In this document: positions 28,001-38,073 of the stretch, piece by piece | How positions within the stretch are numbered: the stretch's first letter is position 1 | How the letters are laid out: every line of letters starts with the position of its first letter | Source: Diorhabda sublineata | Lineage: Eukaryota; Arthropoda; Insecta; Coleoptera; Chrysomelidae | Length of the DNA stretch: 64,000 nucleotides | Reading direction: 5' to 3' | Assembly: GCF_026230105.1 (NCBI RefSeq) | Contig: NC_079479.1 | Coordinates: 17,743,734 to 17,807,733 of the forward strand | Notes under the pieces: model-generated | The model's input: only the letters and a program-made list of their open reading frames with translations | The model's database searches: none | What the model was told of the DNA's origin: nothing | Made by a program: the position numbers and the translations under genes

Positions 28001-29850
28001 AAATTTTCAATCAACACAAAGTGAGAATCGACTTCAATGGGCTTCAATGAATGTAAATCGACGATATCTGACAAAGTTAGATGCAAACTCATTCAAATAT
28101 ATGAGAAATGTTGAAATTCGACTTCAAATGAGGAAGATAGACTTTGAAAATTTTCAATCAACACAAAGTGAGAATCGACTTCAATGGGCTTCAATGAATG
28201 TAAATCGGCGATATCTGACAAAGTTAGATACAAACTCATTCAAATATATGAGAAATGTTGAAATTCGACTTCAAATGAGGAAGATAGACTTTGAAAATTT
28301 TCAATCAACACAAAGTGAGAATCGACTTCAATGGGCTTCAATGAATGTAAATCGGCGATATCTGACAAAGTTAGATACAAACTCATTCAAATATATGAGA
28401 AATGTTGAAATTCGACTTAAAATGCGGAAGATAGACTTTGAAAATTTTCAATCAACACAAAGTGAGAATCGACTTCAATGGGCTTCAATGAATGTAAATC
28501 GACGATATCTGACAAAGTTAGATGCAAACTCATTCAAATATATGAGAAATGTTGAAATTCGACTTCAAATGAGGAAGATAGACTTTGAAAATTTTCAATC
28601 AACACAAAGTGAGAATCGACTTCAATGGGCTTCAATGAATGTAAATCGACGATATCTGACAAAGTTAGATGCAAACTCATTCAAATATATGAGAAATGTT
28701 GAAATTCGACTTCAAATGAGGAAGATAGACTTTGAAAATTTTCAATCAACACAAAGTGAGAATCGACTTCAATGGGCTTCAATGAATGTGAATCGACGAT
28801 ATCTGACAAAGTTATATGCAAACTCATTCAAATATATGAGAAATGTTGAAATTCGACTTCAAATGAGGAAGATAGACTTTGAAAATTTTCAATCAACACA
28901 AAGTGAGAATCGACTTCAATGGGCTTCAATGAATGTAAATCGACGATATCTGACAAAGTTAGATGCAAACTCATTCAAATATATGAGAAATGTTGAAATT
29001 CGACTTCAAATGAGGAAGATAGACTTTGAAAATTTTCAATCAACACAAAGTGAGAATCGACTTCAATGGGCTTCAATGAATGTAAATCGACGATATCTGA
29101 CAAAGTTATATGCAAACTCATTCAAATATATGAGAAATGTTGAAATTCGACTTCAAATGAGGAAGATAGACTTTGAAAATTTTCAATCAACACAAAGTGA
29201 GAATCGACTTCAATGGGCTTCAATGAATGTAAATCGACGATATCTGACAAAGTTAGATGCAAACTCATTCAAATATATGAGAAATGTTGAAATTCGACTT
29301 CAAATGAGGAAGATAGACTTTGAAAATTTTCAATCAACACAAAGTGAGAATCGACTTCAATGGGCTTCAATGAATGTAAATCGACGATATCTGACAAAGT
29401 TAGATGCAAACTCATTCAAATATATGAGAAATGTTGAAATTCGACTTCAAATGAGGAAGATAGACTTTGAAAATTTTCAATCAACACAAAGTGAGAATCG
29501 ACTTCAATGGGCTTCAATGAATGTAAATCGACGATATCTGACAAAGTTAGATGCAAACTCATTCAAATATATGAGAAATGTTGAAATTCGACTTCAAATG
29601 AGGAAGATAGACTTTGAAAATTTTCAATCAACACAAAGTGAGAATCGACTTCAATGGGCTTCAATGAATGTAAATCGGCGATATCTGACAAAGTTAGATA
29701 CAAACTCATTCAAATATATGAGAAATGTTGAAATTCGACTTAAAATGCGGAAGATAGACTTTGAAAATTTTCAATCAACACAAAGTGAGAATCGACTTCA
29801 ATGGGCTTCAATGAATGTAAATCGACGATATCTGACAAAGTTAGATGCAA
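25100..29850 (+). repeat. Higher-order repeat alternating 9 and 13 monomers
   Basis: The marker acttaaaatgcggaag follows an LDTNS monomer at 25181, 26504, 28415 and 29738, with spacings of 1323, 1911 and 1323 bp. A second marker, ctcatccaaatat (ANSSKY), occurs at 25741 and 27946, 2205 bp or 15 monomers apart. Blocks of unequal length therefore overlap, as expected from repeated unequal exchange or amplification of a 22-monomer super-unit. Confidence 0.88.
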
Positions 29851-32800
29851 ACTCATTCAAATATATGAGAAATGTTGAAATTCGACTTCAAATGAGGAAG
29901 ATAGACTTTGAAAATTTTCAATCAACACAAAGTGAGAATCGACTTCAATGGGCTTCAATGAATGTGAATCGACGATATCTGACAAAGTTATATGCAAACT
30001 CATTCAAATATATGAGAAATGTTGAAATTCGACTTCAAATGAGGAAGATAGACTTTGAAAATTTTCAATCAACACAAAGTGAGAATCGACTTCAATGGGC
30101 TTCAATGAATGTAAATCGGCGATATCTGACAAAGTTAGATACAAACTCATTCAAATATATAAGAAATGTTGAAATTCGACTTCAAATGAGGAAGATAGAC
30201 TTTGAAAATTTTCAATCAACACAAAGTGAGAATCGACTTCAATGGGCTTCAATGAATGTAAATCGACGATATCTGACAAAGTTAGATGCAAACTCATTCA
30301 AATATATGAGAAATGTTGAAATTCGACTTCAAATGAGGAAGATAGATTTTGAAAATTTTCAATCAACACAAAGTGAGAATCGACTTCAATGGGCTTCAAT
30401 GAATGTAAATCGACGATATCTGACAAAGTTAGATGCGAACTCATTCAAATATATGAGAAATGTTGAAATTCGACTTCAAATGAGGAAGATAGACTTTGAA
30501 AATTTTCAATCAACACAAAGTGAGAATCGACTTCAATGGGCTTCAATGAATGTAAATCGACGATATCTCACAAAGTTAGATACAAACTCATTCAAATATA
30601 TGAGAAATGTTGAAATTCGACTTCAAATGAGGAAGATAGACTTTGAAAATTTTCAATCAACACAAAGTGAGAATCGACTTCAATGGGCTTCAATGAATGT
30701 AAATCGACGATATCTCACAAAGTTAGATACAAACTCATTCAAATATATGAGAAATGTTGAAATTCGACTTCAAATGAGGAAGATAGACTTTGAAAATTTT
30801 CAATCAACACAAAGTGAGAATCGACTTCAATGGGCTTCAATGAATGTAAATCGACGATATCTGACAAAGTTAGATGCAAACTCATTCAAATATATGAGAA
30901 ATGTTGAAATTCGACTTCAAATGAGGAAGATAGACTTTGAAAATTTTCAATCAACACAAAGTGAGAATCGACTTCAATGGGCTTCAATGAATGTAAATCG
31001 ACGATATCTGACAAAGTTAGATGCCAGCTCATTCAAATATATGAGAAATGTTGAAATTCGACTTCAAATGAGGAAGATAGACTTTGAAAATTTTCAATCA
31101 ACACAAAGTGAGAATCGACTTCAATGGGCTTCAATGAATGTAAATCGACGATATCTGACAAAGTTATATGCAAACTCAATCAAATATATAAGAAATGTTG
31201 AAATTCGACTTCAAATGAGGAAGATAGACTTTGAAAATTTTCAATCAACACAAAGTGAGAATCGACTTCAATGGGCTTCAATGAATGTAAATCGACGATA
31301 TCTGACAAAGTTAGATGCAAACTCATTCAAATATATGAGAAATGTTGAAATTCGACTTCAAATGAGGAAGATAGACTTTGAAAATTTTCAATCAACACAA
31401 AGTGAGAATCGACTTCAATGGGCTTCAATGAATGTAAATCGGCGATATCTGACAAAGTTATATGCAAACTCATTCAAATATATAAGAAATGTTGAAATTC
31501 GACTTCAAATGAGGAAGATAGACTTTGAAAATTTTCAATCAACACAAAGTGAGAATCGACTTCAATGGGCTTCAATGAATGTAAATCGACGATATCTGAC
31601 AAAGTTAGATGCAAACTCATTCAAATATATGAGAAATGTTGAAATTCGACTTCAAATGAGGAAGATAGACTTTGAAAATTTTCAATCAACACAAAGTGAG
31701 AATCGACTTCAATGGGCTTCAATGAATGTGAATCGACGATATCTGACAAAGTTATATGCAAACTCATTCAAATATATGAGAAATGTTGAAATTCGACTTC
31801 AAATGAGGAAGATAGACTTTGAAAATTTTCAATCAACACAAAGTGAGAATCGACTTCAATGGGCTTCAATGAATGTGAATCGACGATATCTGACAAAGTT
31901 ATATGCAAACTCATTCAAATATATGAGAAATGTTGAAATTCGACTTCAAATGAGGAAGATAGACTTTGAAAATTTTCAATCAACACAAAGTGAGAATCGA
32001 CTTCAATGGGCTTCAATGAATGTAAATCGACGATATCTGACAAAGTTAGATGCAAACTCATTCAAATATATGAGAAATGTTGAAATTCGACTTCAAATGA
32101 GGAAGATAGACTTTGAAAATTTTCAATCAACACAAAGTGAGAATCGACTTCAATGGGCTTCAATGAATGTAAATCGACGATATCTGACAAAGTTATATGC
32201 AAACTCATTCAAATATATAAGAAATGTTGAAATTCGACTTCAAATGAGGAAGATAGACTTTGAAAATTTTCAATCAACACAAAGTGAGAATCGACTTCAA
32301 TGGGCTTCAATGAATGTAAATCGACGATATCTGACAAAGTTAGATGCAAACTCATTCAAATATATGAGAAATGTTGAAATTCGACTTCAAATGAGGAAGA
32401 TAGACTTTGAAAATTTTCAATCAACACAAAGTGAGAATCGACTTCAATGGGCTTCAATGAATGTAAATCGGCGATATCTGACAAAGTTATATGCAAACTC
32501 ATTCAAATATATAAGAAATGTTGAAATTCGACTTCAAATGAGGAAGATAGACTTTGAAAATTTTCAATCAACACAAAGTGAGAATCGACTTCAATGGGCT
32601 TCAATGAATGTAAATCGACGATATCTGACAAAGTTAGATGCAAACTCATTCAAATATATGAGAAATGTTGAAATTCGACTTCAAATGAGGAAGATAGACT
32701 TTGAAAATTTTCAATCAACACAAAGTGAGAATCGACTTCAATGGGCTTCAATGAATGTAAATCGACGATATCTGACAAAGTTAGATGCAAACTCATTCAA

Positions 32801-32864
32801 ATATATGAGAAATGTTGAAATTCGACTTCAAATGAGGAAGATAGACTTTGAAAATTTTCAATAA
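25107..32864 (+). other. Longest stop-free frame through the satellite (2585 codons), probably not a gene
   Basis: A single frame starting at an ATG inside a monomer stays open for 7758 bp and ends at a TAA created by a CAA change at 32862. It consists only of the 49-residue satellite repeat: basic, with no signal peptide, membrane segment or recognisable domain. Similar long frames lie at 13778-20038 (ended by CGA to TGA at 20036), 21728-25060 and 11130-13793. Variants include synonymous changes (CGA/CGC, GTA/GTG, CGA/CGG) and many non-synonymous ones (D/Y, M/I, A/T, L/M, N/D). I see no clear sign of protein constraint. A period divisible by three plus homogenisation explains the openness. 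Confidence 0.8.
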
Positions 32865-33506
32865 ACACAAAGTGACAATCGACCTCAATGGGCTTCAATG
32901 AATGTAAATCGACGATATCTGATAAAGTTAGATGCGAACTCATTCAAATATATGAGATATGTTGAAATTCGACTTCAAATGAGGAAGATAGACTTTGAAA
33001 ATTTTCAATCAACACAAAGTGAGAATCGACTTCAATGAATGTAAATCGACGATATCTGACAAAGTTAGATGCAAACTCATTCAAATATATGAGAAATGTT
33101 GAAATTCGACTTCAAATGAGGAAGATAGACTTTGAAAATTTTCAATAAACACAAAGTGACAATCGACCTCAATGGGCTTCAATGAATGTAAATCGACGAT
33201 ATCTGATAAAGTTAGATGCGAACTCATTCAAATATATGAGATATGATGAAATTCGACTTCAAATGAGGAAGATAGACTTTGAAAATTTTTAATAAACACA
33301 AAGTGACAATCGACCTCAATGGGCTTCAATGAATGTAAATCGACGATATCTGATAAAGTTAGATGCGAACTCATTCAAATATATGAGAAATGTTGAAATT
33401 CGACTTCAAATGGGGAAGATAGACTTTGAAAATTTTCAATCAAGACAAAGTGACAATAGACTTCAATGGGCTTCAATGGATGTTAATCGACGATATCTGA
33501 CTAAGT
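32861..33506 (+). repeat. Degenerate right edge of the large satellite array
   Basis: The last monomers carry variants absent from the interior: CAA to TAA before aacacaaag (32862, 33146, 33293), gacaatcgacctc, ctgataaag, gatgcgaac and gagatatg. They form their own small 147-bp family. One monomer lacks 10 bp near 33037, exactly between the two internal cttcaatg direct repeats. The terminal monomer carries SRQSDNRLQ and stops at ctaagt before U. Edge divergence of this kind is expected where homogenisation is weak. Confidence 0.9.
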
Positions 33507-33507
33507 G

Positions 33508-33523
33508 GTTAAGAAAGCTTAAC
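33508..33523. other. Hairpin at satellite/U boundary (copy 1)
   Basis: GTTAAG, loop AAAG, CTTAAC: a perfect 6-bp stem lying one base after the last satellite monomer. The same hairpin lies at 47247-47262 and 61908-61923. A hairpin at the end of a tandem-repeat tract resembles Helitron/Helentron-type element ends, but the following bases (aaagtttctttttagg) do not give a clear CTRR terminus, so the origin is unproven. Confidence 0.7.
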
Positions 33524-34603
33524 AAAGTTTCTTTTTAGGACATTAGATAGGTACTTATTATATATTTTCAATTTTTCTACGTCTTTGTTTTTCGAATTAG
33601 TAATTTCATTAGTGATTACAGGTAGGTACATGAAAATGTTTATTAAGTAAAGAAAGAACGTAGAATTCATACAGTGTAGAATTTATTTCAAGTTTCAAAA
33701 TTTCTGTTTCATTTTCTACCCAGTAATAAATAAAGCCTTTATCAAGTCCTAAATTTTGGATATTACATTTAGAATACGAATTATAAAAGGAAACATCGAG
33801 AAGAGGTATATAAGTTTGCTTAAATAAACAAAAAAGGGTGGTTGGTTTTTGAAGATAAAATTCTTGGAAGGATAAAGAAAGGGTCTGAGAAGGTTCAACA
33901 ATTTATCAAAATATCAATCATAATTATTACATTTGGACAATAAAATAAACATAAAATTTTAAAAATAGAATAACAATCCCTCGAAAGATATTGAAATATC
34001 AACCCTAAAGACTATCTTTTACCTACCTAGGAATTATTGTACCCCGAGAAGCTCACACCAGAAATTAAATAATTGAAAAGTGAATATTGAAAGTTTTGAC
34101 TAAACAGTTTTCAAAATGCAAATCAGTCACCAGAAAAACATTCTTGACAACTTCATTAGCTCAAATTTTTTTCTATTCGAAAAAACAAAGATATTGAAGC
34201 AGCTAAGCACTAAATTCAAACAATAAATAATTTTCTCTTTCCTATACCCACCAATTATTGAACAAGAGGAACAAATACCAAAAAAAATATTAGAAACCTT
34301 CACTTGGAAAGTTTTCTATGAAACAGAAAACTCAATTATTAGTTTAGTAACAACCCTTTAGCTAATTATGTATTGAGTATCTATCAATCAAAAAAAAATA
34401 TGTGAAAAACGATTAGATTAAGTTTGTTTTATTAAAAGATCCCCAGTTTAATGCACTTGAAAATTCAAAGTTCCAAAAGAATGGCGGCATATAACCGATA
34501 TATAAAAGAAAATAGTTTTCAATCCATAATCTGAGACCAAATGACAAGAAATATTTTAGGTAGTAAATTTAAAATCAAATGAATAAGACAAAAAATCACT
34601 CAC
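33524..34603. other. AT-rich noncoding start of U copy 1
   Basis: I see no gene here. It contains one member (33581-33667) of an 85-bp direct-repeat pair whose partner is at 35889-35970, and otherwise AT-rich DNA with short homopolymers. Confidence 0.6.
33581..33667 (+). repeat. Direct repeat R1, first member
   Basis: This stretch (tttttcgaattagtaatttc, then gtgattacagg, tacatgaaaat and cgtagaatt) is repeated with substitutions at 35889-35970, 2.3 kb away in the same orientation. Both members recur in copy 2 (about 47320-47406 and 49628-49709), and the first recurs in copy 3. It could be a fragment of a dispersed element; no target-site duplication is evident. Confidence 0.75.
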
Positions 34604-34660
34604 CAGTTCACAAATGAGGAAATCACCATCTTGGTAGTTAAGAATTTTCCGTTTATCCAT
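34604..34660 (-). other. Possible orphan exon on minus strand (19 codons, copy 1)
   Basis: On the minus strand, ATG at 34660 opens MDKRKILNYQDGDFLICEL, followed immediately by gtgagtga, a good splice-donor match, with the exon ending in phase 0. The same 57 bp are unchanged at 48343-48399 and 63005-63061. I do not recognise the peptide and cannot find the rest of a gene. The frame upstream of the ATG is closed by a TAA, so if real this is a first coding exon or a fragment of a broken gene. Confidence 0.25.
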
Positions 34661-35348
34661 AATTTTCACAATATTGCATTAAAACACGGAAAATTCTTTA
34701 TCGGATTATTGTTAACACGCACGTCCACAAACATCAAAGAAAAACAAATAATTTTTAATGTTTATTTTCAATCCGTTTCACGAAAATTTTCAAATAAAAG
34801 CTATTTTCTATCGATATACTGAGAATTTCCAATGTTTCCAATAAAAATTTTCAACATTAGTCACATTTTTAAAACTAGAAATCGAAAGTTTTTTTTGTCG
34901 TTATCGAACAAATCCGGTATCTCTCTATTTTATTTATCTAATAATAACTATTTTGTACTACAATCGAAATAAGGTATTTTAATATTAATATCTATATATA
35001 TTTTTATATGAAAAAACACATTACAGTTGAAAAGATTTGACGTGAACAATAATTGCGTCGACATACAAAGTTGGCCGACATGCTGTCTAGACAGACAAGG
35101 GTCAACGAACTATTTGATGCTATATTTTAGATTATCGTTTGTTTAATGTTTATAAGTAAATTAATGATTCAAACAATTTCAAATTATCTGAAGAATATGC
35201 TTAATTTTAATTACTTTGAAAATATTAATAAAATAATAATATAACATTAGCATTCCATAAAATGTAATACACTGAAATCGTTCATTTTCCTGGAAACTTT
35301 AATTGGACAAATCTCGTTAATTTTTACATAAAGAGAATAATATCTTAC

Positions 35349-35549
35349 CTATATCAATAAGAAAATAGTTTTCACTTCACCATTGAAAACAAAATTGCAC
35401 GAAATTTTACGAATAGAAAATTTAGCATCAAATATGTCTGCCCGAATTTGTAATACTGTCAAAGTTTCATTATCTAAATAATTAAATGCATTGTTTAAAG
35501 CTTGTAACGTCACATTTAAAGTGCGCAAGTCAAAAACAAGTCTAGACAT
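35349..35549 (-). other. Small conserved minus-strand ORF (66 aa, copy 1), unknown
   Basis: ATG at 35549 opens a 66-residue frame starting MSRLVFDLRT and ending KTIFLLI, stopped by TAG just before gtaag, a donor-like site. It recurs at 49088-49288 and 63740-63940. Copies 2 and 3 share the differences from copy 1, and all three in-frame substitutions noted change the amino acid (L/S, L/S, N/D), which does not suggest protein constraint. No domain is recognised. It could be an exon of a disrupted gene upstream of the 19-codon exon on the same strand, or chance. Confidence 0.25.
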
Positions 35550-35888
35550 TCCCAAGGAATTCGAAAGGGGTCAATGAACTGAGAAGATGTAAAAGTTTTG
35601 ATTTATTAAATAATAAGTAATTAAATATTACATATTTTGTTATATAATTTCCATATTGAATAAAATAGTGTTTTCAAAGAGCAATATAAATTTTTAATAA
35701 TATTTCTAAGAAAGTTTCGAATAATTAGTGATAATAGATATACTTCATACAATAAAACATGGCATAGATTTAATTATTACAATTCACAATAACTTAATAT
35801 TATTAAATGGCTATATAAGTAGAGGTTATGGGCACCAAATAATAGTAATTTCCTTTTGGTAATATATACTTTTAATGTTTTACGACAT

Positions 35889-35970
35889 ACCTTCGTTTTT
35901 CGAATTAGTACTTTCATTGGTGATTACAGGTACATGAAAATTTTTATATTAATTAAGGATCGTAGAATTT
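35889..35970 (+). repeat. Direct repeat R1, second member
   Basis: Partner of 33581-33667: cttcgtttttcgaattagta, then tttcattggtgattacagg, tacatgaaaat and cgtagaattt. It lacks the extra ggta seen in the first member. Same orientation, about 2.3 kb apart. Confidence 0.75.
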
Positions 35971-36054
35971 GAAACGATGTTTCCAAAAAATTAGTTGCAT
36001 ATGTATAAAGACAAAATCAAAACTTTTTTGTTATCTTGATATCGAGAATTCTGT

Positions 36055-36495
36055 GATTTTAAAACTTCCCATAATGTAGGGTGGTCCTCATCCCCAAATT
36101 ACATAAACCATATAAGAAAATATTCTATTGAACATTATTTTTCTCATGAATATCAAAAATAAATTCGAAATGTGAAGTAAATAAGAAATTCTTCCAACAA
36201 AGATGAGGGCGTCTAAAAAGGGGCTTCACGGTCAATTTTTGTTATCGGTATTAAATCCTCAACATATATAAATATTTTGGTATTACTATCTATTATTTAT
36301 GTAGAATAATGCGATTTTAAAATTTCTCATAGTGAAGGGTGGTCCTTAACTCTCTAACAATTCTGTTGAATGTAATCTCATAAATATCAAAAAAAATATA
36401 TTAGAAACAAACAATTCTTGGAACAAAGACAAAGGCATCCAAGAAGGGGCTGCACGATCATTTTTCGTTATCGGTATTAAACCCTCGATATAATG
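36055..36495 (+). repeat. Diverged tandem duplication of about 250 bp (R2)
   Basis: The blocks at 36055-36265 and 36308-36495 share gattttaaaa, cataatg/catagtg, agggtggtcct, aatatcaaaaa, aattctt, aacaaaga, aaggggct and gttatcggtattaaa in the same order, with many substitutions and indels. The duplication is older than the macro-repeat, because copy 2 has both halves (about 49794-50004 and 50047-50234). The minus-strand frame across the second half is not supported as a gene. Confidence 0.8.
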
Positions 36496-37079
36496 TAAAC
36501 AAACTATTCTACAAACAGATAAAAAGAGTTCCAAAACTGCACCGCACGTGTTATTTTTCAAATATAAATATCAACCCAAGGATACTTTCAACAAAAAAAG
36601 GGACTAATAATGGTCAATAACAGAATATAATATAAATGAAAGATTTCTAAAATAAACACACCAGAATCCATTGTAAACCATTAAAAATATTGAATTCTAA
36701 ACAATCTACTTTCACTATAAGAATTTCTTATAGAATAACCATTGTTTTTCTGAACATATGATGATGATATGAAGTATAGCTGATTTAATAACACTGATGA
36801 TAAAATTAAAGTCAGGAGAATTTCCAGTCAAACTAAACGAATAGAAACAAGGTAAGGGTAGAAAGTTGGATATCAAACAACATTTAAACGATGGAGGAAA
36901 CACTAATCTGCAGAAAGAAATGCTTATCAACAAGTAAAAATAATTTGAATTAACACGATAATGAAGTGAGTAGTTCGGCATCTATTTTGAAAACAAAAGA
37001 GGAACAAAAAACGCAAAGAAAAAAATGGTATGAGAGGTAATCAACAAGGAGAGAATGAAAAATAAAAAAAAAGTATCAA

Positions 37080-38073
37080 ATGATGGATGGCACCACAGTT
37101 GATGGTGAAAAAGAACAATTAAATCAGGATAAGGATACTACAGAACCAAGTCCAAAAATAAGGTAAAGAAAACAAAATTATCAGCTAGCAGCCGTTTAAA
37201 TTGATCGGTTAACGGTGAAGAAGAACAAGTAAATGGAAACGATAGTTTAGAATGTAGTCTGAAAATAAAGAAATTATTAACAAATAGTGTTGTAAATAGT
37301 ATAGTTGATAGTGAAATGTTTCTATAGATTATAAAAAGAAAAATATCAAAAGTGTTTTAAAAATATAAATATGGACCAATTGAGAAGACATTAAGGTTTA
37401 AAGGTATACCCGTTGTGATCCAAAAATACCCAAAAAAGTCGCTTCCATCAAAAAAGAATTTCATTCTGATATAAAGAGTATGTATCTATCTTTTGTTTTA
37501 TAAGGTAATATTTAATTTCCAAATCAGATATATTATATTATTTCAAATGCTATCTAAATTTATTAATTAACAGATTCAACATAGGTAACTAATGGAAATT
37601 AATATTAAATTTTATTATTGATTGCTTTAATATTTTCTCATTAGTATTGGCATTTTTTACCTTCATTTTTTACAGATTTGTCAAACAAGAAGATGCTCAA
37701 ATGCAGTTCAACAAAATGGTAATGTTTTCAAAGAAAAGCATTTGTGTGTTCGTTGGAAATTTTGATTTCTGTAAGTTTTATTAATGACATACATATTTTT
37801 GAATATTCAATAAGTATTAATTATATTTATTATTCCTTTGAGACCTAAGGAGCTGAAGAAGAGCAGTTATGGAAATTATTTGAACCTTATGGTTTGATAG
37901 AATCAGCTGTTAGAATTGTCAGAGACCCTCGTACCAGTATGGGAAAAGGATTTAGATATGTCAATTTCAAAGATGCCGATGCTGTACAATCAGATTTCCA
38001 AATGGAAAATGTGAAACTTGGTGATCGGGAATTGAGAATTAAAAGCGAGTCATATAACTGGTTGCGGATATAA
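37080..38073 (+). pseudogene. Rbm34: Decayed RBM34/Nop12-type two-RRM protein gene, copy 1
   Basis: Remnant of a nucleolar two-RRM RNA-binding protein gene; in the family the protein binds pre-ribosomal RNA. Parts in order: a charged N-terminal region (37080-37327, acidic with GEEEQ); an RRM1 fragment (about 37367-37480) with YGPIEKTLRFKGIPVV, PKK and VASIKKEFHSDIKS, the segment most typical of the family; an exon from a tttttacag acceptor (37676-37770) with FVKQEDAQ and the RRM2 RNP2 motif FVGNF before gtaagt; and an exon from 37850 with EEEQLWKLFEPYG, VRIVRDPRTSMGKGF and the RNP1-like KGFRYVNF. Introns are retained, so it is not a processed copy. Breaks: A-run frameshifts near 37158 and 37429; an in-frame TGA in the N-terminal part (atTGAtc near 37202) not in copy 2; TAG at 37325; missing sequence before YGPIE; a 47-bp deletion at the RNP2 region; and a TGA if the last two exons are joined. 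After KSES it runs into a dispersed repeat. Confidence 0.78.

Larger units (their letters stand above)
5022..33506 (+). repeat. 147-bp satellite array, plus-oriented arm (about 194 monomers)
   Basis: Continuous head-to-tail 147-bp monomers run on the plus strand. The register is extremely regular: marked variants at 25181, 26504, 28415 and 29738 are separated by exactly 9, 13 and 9 monomers. The main variable sites distinguish a D-M type (gttagatgc with tatatgag), a Y-I type (gttatatgc with tatataag) and D-I and Y-M recombinants. The 5-11 kb part is heterogeneous, 12-32.8 kb is strongly homogenised, and the last 650 bp are degenerate. Each monomer contains the perfect 14-bp palindrome TTGAAAATTTTCAA and two close direct copies of cttcaatg. 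The monomer length equals the length of nucleosome-core DNA, which is a coincidence or a packaging effect that sequence alone cannot decide. Confidence 0.98.

Noticed and set aside
5022..33506. CENP-B box in the satellite monomer
   Set aside because: I looked around attcgacttcaaatgagg and found no match to the required TTCG, A and CGGG positions.
1..33506. CRISPR array
   Set aside because: The repeats are directly contiguous 147-bp units with no unique spacers and the context is eukaryotic.
583..33538. Long reading frames of the 49-residue repeat as protein-coding genes
   Set aside because: They are the translated 147-bp satellite. Openness follows from a period divisible by three and homogenised sequence. 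Frames start and stop at random point changes and no domain is present.
36346..36981. Minus-strand frames of 71 and 88 codons
   Set aside because: The first lies in the R2 tandem duplication; the second is interrupted by small indels in copy 2. Neither has domain evidence.
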